A stretch of DNA of 64,000 nt, taken from contig JAPZRO010000004.1 of NCBI GenBank assembly GCA_027531395.1, forward strand, positions 558,001-622,000, given 5' to 3'. Made by a program: the position numbers and the translations under genes. The stretch comes from Porphyrobacter sp. (lineage in GTDB: Bacteria; Pseudomonadota; Alphaproteobacteria; Sphingomonadales; Sphingomonadaceae). The notes beneath the pieces were generated by a model. That model was not told the origin of the DNA and made no database searches. It saw only the letters and a list, made by a program, of their open reading frames with translations. Positions 16,412 to 25,549 of the stretch are shown here, in pieces. The stretch's first letter is position 1. The number at the start of each line of letters is the position of its first letter.

Positions 16412-18139
16412 ATGGGATCGTCAATGGCTGAAGCCGCTCTCGAACATCACACGCGCCTTTCGCGCTGGCTCGCCCTGCTGGCGGCGCTGCGCCATCCCAA
16501 GACCGGCTATGTCCTGCTGTTCGGCTTCGCGAGCGGGCTACCCTATGCGCTGCTGCTCGGCACGCTCTATGCGTGGCTGACCGATGCCAAGGTCGATGTC
16601 GAGACGATGGGCGTGTTTTCGCTGGTCGGCCTTGCCTACGCCTTCAAGTTCCTGTGGTCCCCCGCGCTCGACCGGGTCGACCTTCCGGGCCTGCGCAAGC
16701 TCGGCAAGCGCAAGCAGTGGATCGTCACCGCGCAGCTGCTGCTGGGGGGCATTCTGGTGGTGCTCTCGGCGCTTGATCCGCTGTCCTCGCTCGGGGTGTT
16801 CTCGCTGCTGGCGGGGATCGGGGCCTTCGCGAGCGCGACGCAGGACGTGGTGATCGACGCCTGGCGCGTCGATGTCGCCGACGAGGTGGCGACAATCGAT
16901 ATCCTCTCGACCGTGTTCCAGATGGGCTACCGTGTCGCCGCGCTGGTGGGGGGCGCGCTGGCGCTGTTCATGGCTGAGCGGATGGGCTGGCCGACGGTGT
17001 TCGCCAGCATGGGCGCGATCCTGCTGGCGGTCGGCTTCCTCGGGCTGTTCGCGCCCGATGCCGAGCGCAGCGCCGCCGCGCTGGAGAGCGAGCGCGCCAA
17101 TCTTGGCACGCTGCGGCAGGCCGGGCAGATGACCCCGCGGGTGCGCGCCTATGCGCTGGGCGCGGTGGCGCTGCTGTGGGGCTGGGCGCTGGTGACGGTG
17201 CTCGATTTCATGGTCCGCTCCCTGACCGCGACGCCCGAGACTCGCCCGGATTCGACCGAGTTCGTCAGCCAGATGGGCCCGCTGATCGTGATCGCCACCG
17301 TGGTGATCCCGGGCCTGATCGCGGGCTGGCTCGAATCGATGCGCAAGCAGGGGCGATACGTTCTCACCGCCGATGCGCCAGCGAGCACCGCGCTCGATAC
17401 CGCGCTCGATCACGGCTACCGCGCGCTGATCCTGCCGCTCGCCGAGATCATCGGGCGGCTGAAGTGGGCCGCAGTGCTGGTGATCGCGCTGGTGCTGTCC
17501 TACCGCATCACCGACGCGATCTGGGGCAGCTTTGCCTACCCGTTCTATCTGGGCGAGCTGCAATACACCAAGGACGAGGTGGCGATTGCGTCGAAGTTCT
17601 TCGGCGTCGGCGCGCTGATCGTCGGACTGGCGCTAGGCGGCACGCTGCTGACGGTGATCGGCCGCATGACCACGCTGACGCTCGGCGCGGTGATCGCGGC
17701 GCTGACCAACCTGCTCTACGCCGATCTCGCCGTGGGCGGCGCGCGGATGCAGCTCGCGAGCGACCTGACCGGCTTCACCTGGCTCGCCGGCCAGTTCGGC
17801 GCGGATGATCGCATGGCGCGGCTGATGCTGACCATCGGGATGGAGAACATCGCGGTCGGCATCGCAGGCGCGGCGTTTGTCGCCTACCTCTCGAGCGTCG
17901 TCGCCAAGGGCTACAGCGCGGTGCAATATGCGCTGCTGTCCTCGCTCACCATGCTGGTGGGGACGCTGGGTCGCCCGGCGCTCGGCCAGATGATCGAGGA
18001 GCGCGGCTATTACGACGTCTTCCTGCTCACCACCGGGATCGGCGCCTTTGCCGTGGTGCTGTGCGTGATCGAATGGGTGCGGCAGGCGCGTTCGGGGCGG
18101 GCGGAGAATGCGCCGCCGCCGGAGCCGGAGCTGATCTAG
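16412..18139 (+). CDS. AmpG-like MFS permease
   Basis: A 575-residue major-facilitator protein of the PAT/AmpG branch. It opens after a short cytoplasmic lead with GYVLLFGFASGLPYALLLGT and LWSPALDRV, the family signature at the first two helices, and has about 12-14 hydrophobic segments. AmpG imports anhydro-muropeptides for cell-wall recycling; larger alphaproteobacterial relatives have an insert in the middle, as here around residues 320-350. Two ATGs (16412, 16424) compete and neither has a strong ribosome site. The true substrate is inferred from family only. Confidence 0.8.
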   Translation: MGSSMAEAALEHHTRLSRWLALLAALRHPKTGYVLLFGFASGLPYALLLGTLYAWLTDAKVDVETMGVFSLVGLAYAFKFLWSPALDRVDLPGLRKLGKRKQWIVTAQLLLGGILVVLSALDPLSSLGVFSLLAGIGAFASATQDVVIDAWRVDVADEVATIDILSTVFQMGYRVAALVGGALALFMAERMGWPTVFASMGAILLAVGFLGLFAPDAERSAAALESERANLGTLRQAGQMTPRVRAYALGAVALLWGWALVTVLDFMVRSLTATPETRPDSTEFVSQMGPLIVIATVVIPGLIAGWLESMRKQGRYVLTADAPASTALDTALDHGYRALILPLAEIIGRLKWAAVLVIALVLSYRITDAIWGSFAYPFYLGELQYTKDEVAIASKFFGVGALIVGLALGGTLLTVIGRMTTLTLGAVIAALTNLLYADLAVGGARMQLASDLTGFTWLAGQFGADDRMARLMLTIGMENIAVGIAGAAFVAYLSSVVAKGYSAVQYALLSSLTMLVGTLGRPALGQMIEERGYYDVFLLTTGIGAFAVVLCVIEWVRQARSGRAENAPPPEPELI

Positions 18140-18140
18140 A

Positions 18141-18297
18141 GCGCTTTCCTACTCGCCCGCTTGCGGGCAGACCTGCGCAGATGACATGCCATCGCCCCCG
18201 CCCGGTTCGCATTTGTGGAATGCGGCCGGCCGGACGGCGGGTTTTCTGTTCCAGGACAGTGTCTCCTGTGTCTCCAACAGGCGTGAAGCTGAACGAG
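18141..18297 (+). repeat. Dispersed intergenic element, copy A
   Basis: This stretch begins right after the ampG-like stop codon and ends just before the end of folC. It is closely similar to the reverse complement of 40818-40989. Shared blocks are CGCTTTCCTACTCGC, GACATGCC, TTTTCTGTT(C/T)CAGGAC, GTGTCTCCTGTGTCTCC and GAAGCTGAACG in the same order. No convincing protein is encoded. It may be a mobile non-coding repeat or a conserved 3' UTR element. Confidence 0.75.
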
Positions 18298-18303
18298 ACC
18301 GCT

Positions 18304-19638
18304 CTAGTCGGGCAGTTCGTCGTTGAGCCTGAGCACCTCGCCCGCGAGGTAGAGCGAGCCGGCGATGAGGATCGGGTAGCCGTCCCCGGGAATGCCGAGC
18401 AGCGCGGCCTCGACATCGGCGGCGGCGCGCGCATCGGGGCCGAAAGCGGAGGCCGCGTGGTGATCGTGGCCGGGCACCGGGACGACCGTGAGCGTGCGGA
18501 TGCGGCCCGCCAGCGGGTCGATGATGGCGCGCGGGTCCTTGCCCTCGATCATGCCGATGACGAGATGGGCCGGACCGCCGAAGTGCGCCGCAATCGCCGC
18601 GCCCGCGCTGGGGTTGTGACCACCGTCGAGCCACACGGGCTGGTCGGGGGCGAGCGCGGTCAGCGGGCCGGGGCCGAGGCGCTGCATCCGCGCAGGCCAG
18701 CGGGCGGCGCGCATACCCAGCGCAATCGCGTCTTCGCTTACCGCAATCCGCGATTGATGTCGGAGCATTGCGACAGCGAGGCCGGCGTTCAGATACTGAT
18801 GCTCGCCAATCAGGAAAGGAGCGGGGTAAGAATGCTCTTCCCAATACCTCTCGCGATAAAAGAGCTTCCCTTCACCGCCATTGAAAGCATCGCAATACCA
18901 ATCCTTGCCAGCCTCTCCCGAGCCGAACGGGAAATGCTCAGCCCCTGCTTTGTCGGCCACGGCTCGAATTGCCGCTTGGCTCTCGTGGGGATAGCGTTCG
19001 CCCATCGTCACCAGCGGCACGCCGCGCTTGGCGATCCCCGCCTTCTCGAAACCGATCCGCGCCATCGGCTCGGTCGGTACGCTCTCCTCCGGCGCGAGGA
19101 GGAAGCGTTCGTGATCAAGGCCGAGCGCGGCGATCCCGCAGGCCGCCAGCGCCTCGGGCTCCAGCACATTGGTCGCATCGAACCGCCCGCCCATGCCGAC
19201 TTCGACCACGCAGACATCCGCAGGCGTGCGCGAGAAAGCGAGGAAGGCGGCGGCGATGGTGACTTCGAAGAAGCTGGGGCCGAGGTCGTCGCCCGCATCC
19301 AGCACCTCTGCCAGCACCTCGGCCAGCATCGCGTCGGAGATAAGCTCTCCGGCGAGCCGGATGCGCTCGTTGTAGCGCACGAGGTGGGGGCTGGTGGTGA
19401 CGTGGACGCGGTAACCCTCGGCCTCCAGCATCGCGCGCAGGAAGGCGCAGGTCGAACCCTTGCCGTTCGTCCCTGCCACATGGAACACCGGCGGGAGCTT
19501 GCGGTGCGGATTGCCGAGCCGCTCCATCAGCGCACGGATCGTCTCGAGGCCAAGCCGGCCCTGTGGCAGGCTCAGGCGGGCGAGGCGATCAAGCTGGGCC
19601 TGAACGCGCGGGTCGTCCGACCGACCGAAGTCGCGCAT
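18304..19638 (-). CDS. folC: Bifunctional folylpolyglutamate synthase / dihydrofolate synthase
   Basis: A 444-residue Mur-ligase-fold enzyme that adds glutamate to dihydropteroate and to reduced folates. The P-loop is VAGTNGKGSTCAFL, followed by a mid-domain block VVEVGMGGRFDATNVL and the C-terminal WLDGGHNPSAGAAIAAHFGG. It is the last gene of the long minus-strand run and starts six bases after accD ends, the accD-folC pairing seen across proteobacteria. The central part (about residues 220-260, KDWYCDAFNGGEGKLFYRER) has somewhat lower GC than its neighbours. Confidence 0.95.
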   Translation of the reverse strand: MRDFGRSDDPRVQAQLDRLARLSLPQGRLGLETIRALMERLGNPHRKLPPVFHVAGTNGKGSTCAFLRAMLEAEGYRVHVTTSPHLVRYNERIRLAGELISDAMLAEVLAEVLDAGDDLGPSFFEVTIAAAFLAFSRTPADVCVVEVGMGGRFDATNVLEPEALAACGIAALGLDHERFLLAPEESVPTEPMARIGFEKAGIAKRGVPLVTMGERYPHESQAAIRAVADKAGAEHFPFGSGEAGKDWYCDAFNGGEGKLFYRERYWEEHSYPAPFLIGEHQYLNAGLAVAMLRHQSRIAVSEDAIALGMRAARWPARMQRLGPGPLTALAPDQPVWLDGGHNPSAGAAIAAHFGGPAHLVIGMIEGKDPRAIIDPLAGRIRTLTVVPVPGHDHHAASAFGPDARAAADVEAALLGIPGDGYPILIAGSLYLAGEVLRLNDELPD

Positions 19639-19644
19639 GGGGCG

Positions 19645-20496
19645 TTAAGCCGCCTTCACCGGGGTGAGGTAGTCGAGCACGCTCGCCAGCGTCGTCTTGA
19701 GCTCGCTGCGCGGCACGACCATGTCGACCATGCCGTGCTTGTGCAGGTATTCGGCGCGCTGGAAGCCCTCGGGCAGCTGTTCGCGGATGGTGTCCTGGAT
19801 CACGCGCTGGCCGGCGAAACCGATCAATGCGCCCGGCTCGGCGATGTGGATGTCGCCGAGCATGGCGTAGCTCGCGGTCACCCCGCCGGTGGTGGGATCG
19901 GTCAGCACCACGATATAGGGCAGGCCAGCCTGCTTCAGGCGCCGTGTCATCACCGTCGCGCGCGGCATCTGCATGAGGGAGAGGATCCCCTCCTGCATCC
20001 GCGCGCCGCCGGCGGCGGTCACCACGATATAGGCACAGCGCCGGTCGATCGCCTTCTGCGCGCCCTCGCAGAAGGCCTGCCCCACGGCCATGCCCATCGA
20101 GCCGCCCATGAAGCTGAAGTCCTGCACGCCGACCACCGCCGGCCGCGTGTCGATCGTGCCCGAGCCGACCACGAAGGCGTCCTCATGCGGGTTCGCGGCG
20201 CGCGCGGCCTTGAGACGGTCGGTGTACTTCTTGGTGTCCTTGAACTGCAACGGGTCCTCGGTGACCTTGGGCAGGGGCAGCACCTCGAAGCCCGGATCGA
20301 GCAGCAGCGCCAGCCGCGCATCCGCCCCGATGCGGCCATGATGCTCGCACTTGGGGCAGACCGAGAGGTTCGCCTCGTATTCCTGCACGAACAGCATTTC
20401 CTGGCAGGACGGGCACTTGATCCACAGATCCTTCTCGGTGGTCTTCTTGTCGGCTGAGAAGCCAAGCGAATTGCGGACGCGGGTGAACCAGTTCAT
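19645..20496 (-). CDS. accD: Acetyl-CoA carboxylase carboxyltransferase subunit beta
   Basis: A 283-residue subunit that with AccA transfers CO2 from carboxybiotin to acetyl-CoA, the first step of fatty-acid synthesis. The N-terminal four-cysteine zinc ribbon (CPSC and CPKC, residues about 29-51) is intact, followed by the crotonase-like core with [12 protein letters not shown] and [10 protein letters not shown]. It lies between trpA and folC, the standard alphaproteobacterial order. Confidence 0.97.
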   Translation of the reverse strand: MNWFTRVRNSLGFSADKKTTEKDLWIKCPSCQEMLFVQEYEANLSVCPKCEHHGRIGADARLALLLDPGFEVLPLPKVTEDPLQFKDTKKYTDRLKAARAANPHEDAFVVGSGTIDTRPAVVGVQDFSFMGGSMGMAVGQAFCEGAQKAIDRRCAYIVVTAAGGARMQEGILSLMQMPRATVMTRRLKQAGLPYIVVLTDPTTGGVTASYAMLGDIHIAEPGALIGFAGQRVIQDTIREQLPEGFQRAEYLHKHGMVDMVVPRSELKTTLASVLDYLTPVKAA

Positions 20497-20520
20497 GGGC
20501 GGTGTCCTAGAGTATTTCGC

Positions 20521-20631
20521 TCGTCATTGCGAGAAGCGCAGCGACGAAGCAATCCATGGATTGGTGTTGAAGTTCCCGCGCAAGGGCGGACCATGGATTG
20601 CCGCGTCGCCTTCGGCTCCTCGCAATGACGA
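20521..20631. repeat. Long imperfect palindrome of the TCATTGCGAG family, between trpA and accD
   Basis: The arms TCGTCATTGCGAG...GCAATCCATGG and their near-perfect inverse CCATGGATTGC...CTCGCAATGACGA flank a 30-base centre. The full element fills most of the 137-base trpA-accD gap and can fold into a hairpin about 40 bp long. A shorter relative lies at 52215-52268. Sequences of this type recur in many proteobacterial genomes as REP-like elements; here it could attenuate or stabilise the mRNA between the two genes. Confidence 0.85.
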
Positions 20632-20633
20632 AA

Positions 20634-21416
20634 TTAACGGGCGTTGTGAACCGCTTCGGCGAGCGCAGCGGTGAGGGTCTTGAGATGCTGCGGAGCCTCG
20701 GCGCCATATGCGCCGCAAATCTCGACCAGCGCCGAGCCGACAACGACGCCGTCCGCCACCTTGGCGATATCGGCAGCCTGTTCGGGGGTGCGCACGCCGA
20801 AGCCGACCGCGACGGGCAGGTCGGTGGATTGCTTGATGCGCGCGACGTTCGCTTCGATGCTGGCGATCTGGGCCTGCTGCTTGCCGGTGATCCCGGCGAC
20901 CGAGACGTAGTAGAGGAAGCCTTCCGAACCGGCGAGCACCTGCGGCAAGCGCGCGGCATCGGTGGTGGGGGTGGCGAGGCGGATCGGAGCGATGCCCTTG
21001 GCGCGCAGCGCCGGGCCGAGCGCGTCGTCCTCTTCAGGCGGGATGTCGACGCAGATGACGCCGTCGACGCCTGCCAACGCAGCGGCCTCGGCGAACCACT
21101 CTGGCCCGCGCCGCACCATCGGGTTGGCATAGCCCATCAGCACCAAGGGCACTTGCGGGTGCCGGGCGCGGAACTCGGTGGCGTAGCGCAGCACGTCCGC
21201 CGTGGTCGTGCCCGCGCCGAGCGAGCGCAGATTGGCGCTCTGGATCGCGGGACCATCAGCCATCGGATCGGTGAAGGGCATGCCGAGCTCGATCACGTCC
21301 GCGCCGGCTTCCACCAGCGCATCGAGATTGGCCGCGGTGTCGCCATCGCCTGCGGTGATGAAGCAGACGAGCGACGGACGGGGCTGGGCGAAGGTGGTGG
21401 TGAGGCGGTTAGTCAT
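20634..21416 (-). CDS. trpA: Tryptophan synthase alpha subunit
   Basis: A 260-residue TIM barrel that cleaves indole-3-glycerol phosphate to indole and glyceraldehyde-3-phosphate and channels indole to TrpB. The catalytic glutamate is in DVIELGMPFTDPMADGPAIQ, the active-site aspartate in VDGVICVDIPPEE, and the phosphate site in VGFGVRTPEQA. Its start overlaps the end of the small membrane gene by eight bases. Confidence 0.96.
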   Translation of the reverse strand: MTNRLTTTFAQPRPSLVCFITAGDGDTAANLDALVEAGADVIELGMPFTDPMADGPAIQSANLRSLGAGTTTADVLRYATEFRARHPQVPLVLMGYANPMVRRGPEWFAEAAALAGVDGVICVDIPPEEDDALGPALRAKGIAPIRLATPTTDAARLPQVLAGSEGFLYYVSVAGITGKQQAQIASIEANVARIKQSTDLPVAVGFGVRTPEQAADIAKVADGVVVGSALVEICGAYGAEAPQHLKTLTAALAEAVHNAR

Positions 21417-21665
21417 CCGAACGGTTCAACATTTCCGGCAAGAGCCAACAGTAAATACAAAATAGAAAGCCTGCATACACAAGTGCTGGAAGGAGAGGGC
21501 CCATTAGCCATCGCGAAAAGCGCCTGCGGCCATGCTCCGGATATTCAAGAAGCTCCGGTCCAGCCTCGACATAGAACCATATCATGACCCCCGCACCAAT
21601 GAGTGCCGCGCAGATTGCAATGGCTTTTTTGATTTTCCAGATCGCTTCGGGGCTACGATCCCTCC

Positions 21666-21669
<4 letters not shown>
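21409..21669 (-). CDS. Small two-helix membrane protein inserted between trpB and trpA
   Basis: An 86-residue frame with two hydrophobic helices ([19 protein letters not shown] at about 16-34 and [19 protein letters not shown] at about 59-77) and a charged loop. It starts on a TTG that overlaps the trpB stop (TTGA), with GGAG a few bases before it, and its stop lies inside the first codons of trpA (eight-base overlap). Both overlaps argue for a real, coupled gene. GC is lower than in its neighbours, which suggests a later arrival. An internal ATG at 21585 would leave only the second helix. No known family is recognised. Confidence 0.6.
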
Positions 21670-22876
<1,207 letters not shown>

Positions 22877-22880
<4 letters not shown>

Positions 22881-23509
22881 ATGCGTGCCGCTTTGCAGAA
22901 GGCCGCGATCTTGTCCACGTCCTTGATACCGGGGGAACGCTCGACCCCCGAGGATGTATCCACCAGCGGCGCGCCCGTCAGGCGGATCGCCTCGCCGACA
23001 TTGGCGGGGGTGAGGCCGCCGGCGAGGCCCCACGGGGTCGGTCCCTTGTAGAAGCGCAGCAGGTTCCAATCGAAAGTCTCGCCATTGCCGCCGGGCAGGC
23101 TGGAGGCCGGGGCATCGAACAGCAGGCGGTCGGCAGCGCCGTGATAGGGCGCGGTTTTCTCGAGCGCGGCCGCGTCCTTCACGCCCAGCGCCTTCCAGAC
23201 CTCGACGCCGAACTCGGTGCGGGTGCGGGCAAGCCGGTCGGGCGGCTCGGCCCCGTGAAACTGCACCACCGTGGGGCCGATCACGCGGATCGCCTCGGCC
23301 AGCGCCTGCGGTTCGGGATCGACCACCAGCAGCACCACGCCGACCGTATCGGGCAGATCGCGCCGCAGCATCGCCGCCTTGGCCACCGAGACATGGCGCG
23401 GGCTCTTGGGGAAGTGCACCAGCCCGACATGGCTTGCCCCCGCCTGCACGGCGGCGGTGATGGTTTCGGGGGTCGAAAGCCCGCAGATCTTGACGAGAGT
23501 GCCGCTCAT
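22877..23509 (-). CDS. trpF: Phosphoribosylanthranilate isomerase
   Basis: A 210-residue TIM barrel catalysing the Amadori rearrangement in tryptophan synthesis. The catalytic cysteine is in [13 protein letters not shown], the general-acid aspartate in RLLFDAPA, and the phosphate site in [13 protein letters not shown]. The ATG at 23509 is ten bases after the GNAT gene. It is followed by trpB with a four-base overlap; no trpE, G, D or C lies in the window. Confidence 0.95.
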
Positions 23510-23519
23510 GCGCGCCGCC

Positions 23520-24035
23520 TTACGCGGGGGCGAGCGGCTTTTCCAGCACCACGAAATTGACCGGCGGATCCCGCAGCACGGGGAAGGGGCGGCGCTCGCC
23601 GGTAAAGGCATAGCCGCGCCGCTCGTACCACGCGATCAGGCTCGCGCGGCTGTCGATCACGGTCATTTCCATCGCGGCAAGGCCGAGCGCGCGGGCATGG
23701 TCCTCTGCCGCATCGAGCAGCCGGCGACCGAGCCCGCCCGACTGAAGGGTAGGCGAAACGCAGAGCATCCCGAGATAGCCGAGGCTCGCGTTCTTGCGCG
23801 TCACCGCGACGCAGCCGATCAGCTTCTCCCCGTCCCGCGCGGTCAGAATCGTTACCGAAGGGTCGGCCAGCAGCGCGTCGAGCTCCTCGCGCCCGATGCG
23901 TTCATCGTCGAGGATGTCGGCCTCGTGGTTCCACCCCTGACGCGCCGAATCCCCGCGATAGGCGGCTTCGAGCAGGTCCTTGAGCGCGTCGGCGTCGGCG
24001 GGGGTGGCGATGGTGATCGCGAGTGTGTCCGTCAT
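23520..24035 (-). CDS. GNAT family N-acetyltransferase
   Basis: A 171-residue acetyltransferase-fold protein. The core has LGYLGMLCVSPTLQSGGLGRRLLDAAE, where Q-x-x-G-x-G/R is the acetyl-CoA pyrophosphate loop (motif A), followed by AMEMTVIDSRASLIAWYERRGY (motif B). The substrate is unknown. It sits two bases after a VOC-family gene and ten before trpF, so it rides in the trp transcript; neither family is needed for tryptophan synthesis. Confidence 0.85.
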   Translation of the reverse strand: MTDTLAITIATPADADALKDLLEAAYRGDSARQGWNHEADILDDERIGREELDALLADPSVTILTARDGEKLIGCVAVTRKNASLGYLGMLCVSPTLQSGGLGRRLLDAAEDHARALGLAAMEMTVIDSRASLIAWYERRGYAFTGERRPFPVLRDPPVNFVVLEKPLAPA

Positions 24036-24037
24036 GG

Positions 24038-24400
24038 TCAGTCGTTCTGGATCAGGCGCAGCAGCGTGCCGTCGGGGTCGATCAGATAGGCGATGGTGAG
24101 CCCGCTCGGATCGGGCGCCGCGGGGTGATAGCGCGGAATGCCTTGCCGAGCATCGGGCACGCCGCTCGCCTCCACCTGCCGCATGATCGCGCCCAGATCA
24201 TCGAGCCTGAGGCAGCAACTGAAAGACGACTGGAAGGGATCGAGATCGGGGTAGGGGAAGAATTCGAGGGTTACGTCCCCGCGCGAAAGGATCATCCAGC
24301 CGTCCGAGCGGTAGTCCTCTTCGAACCCGAGCTTGGCATAGAACGCCGCCGTCGCCGCAAAGTCGCGTGCGGGCAGGTTGGGGGTCGCCGCATCCGCCAC
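24038..24400 (-). CDS. VOC family / bleomycin-resistance-like protein
   Basis: A 120-residue protein of the vicinal-oxygen-chelate fold: paired beta-alpha-beta-beta-beta modules around DFAATAAFYAKLGFEEDY and AIMRQVEASGVP, ending in DPSGLTIAYLIDPDGTLLRL. It resembles bleomycin resistance proteins, which bind the drug, rather than glyoxalase I; the usual metal-binding residues are not obvious. The start is a GTG at 24400. It lies 12 bases after pyrF and two before the GNAT gene. Confidence 0.82.
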   Translation of the reverse strand: MADAATPNLPARDFAATAAFYAKLGFEEDYRSDGWMILSRGDVTLEFFPYPDLDPFQSSFSCCLRLDDLGAIMRQVEASGVPDARQGIPRYHPAAPDPSGLTIAYLIDPDGTLLRLIQND

Positions 24401-24412
24401 GCCTGTCAGGCC

Positions 24413-25087
24413 CTACAGCGTCGCCTCGATCGCCCGCGCTGCGGCCGCCGGGTCTTCCGCGCGGCTGATCGGGCGGCCTATCACCAGCACGCTCGCGCCA
24501 TTGTCGCGCGCCTGGCGCGGGGTGACGACGCGCTTCTGGTCGCCGGTGCCGCCGCCTGCGGGCCTGAGGCCGGGGACGACAAAGAAGCCGTCCTTCCACG
24601 CCTTCTTGACCGCGCCGACTTCCTGCCCGGAGCAAACGATCCCGTCGAGCCCGGCGGAATGGGCGAGTTCGGCAAGCCGCATCACCTGCGTCTCGGCGCT
24701 GCCATAGACGCCGGTGGCGGTGAGATCGTTCGCGTCCATGCTGGTGAGCATGGTGACGGCGACGACCTTGCAACCCTCGGCCGCGGCGGCCTTGGCATCC
24801 TCCATCATCGCCCGCCCGCCGCTGGCATGGACGGTGACGATCGCGGGCTGGTAGACATGGATCGCCTGCATCGCCGAAGCGACGGTGTTGGGAATGTCGT
24901 GGAACTTGAGATCGAGGAAGATCGGCAGGCCGAGATGCGCGATCTCGTGCACCCCGTGCGCACCATGGGCGCAGAAGAACTCGAGCCCGAGCTTCACCCC
25001 GCCGATATGCGCCTTGACCTTGCTCACCAGCGCCTTGGCCGGCTCGAGCTGCGGCACGTCGAGCGCGAGATAGACCGGATTGCTCAT
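24413..25087 (-). CDS. pyrF: Orotidine 5'-phosphate decarboxylase
   Basis: A 224-residue TIM-barrel enzyme producing UMP. The catalytic Asp-Lys-Asp array is in FLDLKFHDIPNTV, the phosphate loop in VVPGLRP, and the C-terminal GASVLVIGRPISRA is conserved. It starts inside the last codon of the LapA-like gene (four-base overlap). Confidence 0.96.
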   Translation of the reverse strand: MSNPVYLALDVPQLEPAKALVSKVKAHIGGVKLGLEFFCAHGAHGVHEIAHLGLPIFLDLKFHDIPNTVASAMQAIHVYQPAIVTVHASGGRAMMEDAKAAAAEGCKVVAVTMLTSMDANDLTATGVYGSAETQVMRLAELAHSAGLDGIVCSGQEVGAVKKAWKDGFFVVPGLRPAGGGTGDQKRVVTPRQARDNGASVLVIGRPISRAEDPAAAARAIEATL

Positions 25088-25467
25088 TCGCCCGCACCCC
25101 CATCGGCGGAAGTGTCGGCAGGAGAGAGCGGATCGGGGGTTTCTACCGTCTTGGTCACAGGCTTATCCACAAGGGTTTCCACACCATGCGTGGCGGGCTG
25201 CGGTTCGTGATGGCGCGCCAGCGCGGTGTGCTTCAGGGAATTTTCCAGCGCCCGGATGCGGCGGCTCATGCTCCATTTGACGCTCTGGTAATAGGCCCAC
25301 AGCGGAAGGAACCCGAGCGCGAAAGCCAGCAGCGCCAGCACCGGCAGCTTGGTTTCCATCACGAGGTTCTGCCACAAGGTGATCTCTACCGGCGTCCAGT
25401 TGTAGATCGCGAAGATCAGGAAGCCGAACGCGGCCAGAACCCACAGGATGGTGCGAAGTATCTTCAC
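25084..25467 (-). CDS. LapA-family (DUF1049) inner-membrane protein
   Basis: A 127-residue protein with two transmembrane helices (TILWVLAAFGFLIFAIYNWTP at about 6-26 and LPVLALLAFALGFLPLWAY at about 41-59), then a basic coiled stretch SRRIRALENSLK and a disordered Pro/Thr/Asp tail. This is the layout of E. coli LapA, which helps regulate lipopolysaccharide synthesis, and of the small lapA genes that precede pyrF/trpF in alphaproteobacteria. The GTG at 25467 has a purine-rich site about 12 bases upstream. It is the first gene of the long minus-strand run. Confidence 0.78.
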   Translation of the reverse strand: MKILRTILWVLAAFGFLIFAIYNWTPVEITLWQNLVMETKLPVLALLAFALGFLPLWAYYQSVKWSMSRRIRALENSLKHTALARHHEPQPATHGVETLVDKPVTKTVETPDPLSPADTSADGGAGE

Positions 25468-25549
25468 GAGGCGCCTCTCTCCCCTTGGCCCTGTCTGCCC
25501 CAAAGCCTAGGCGATTCGCGCGTCATGTCCAGCACGGCCCGCGCGCCGC

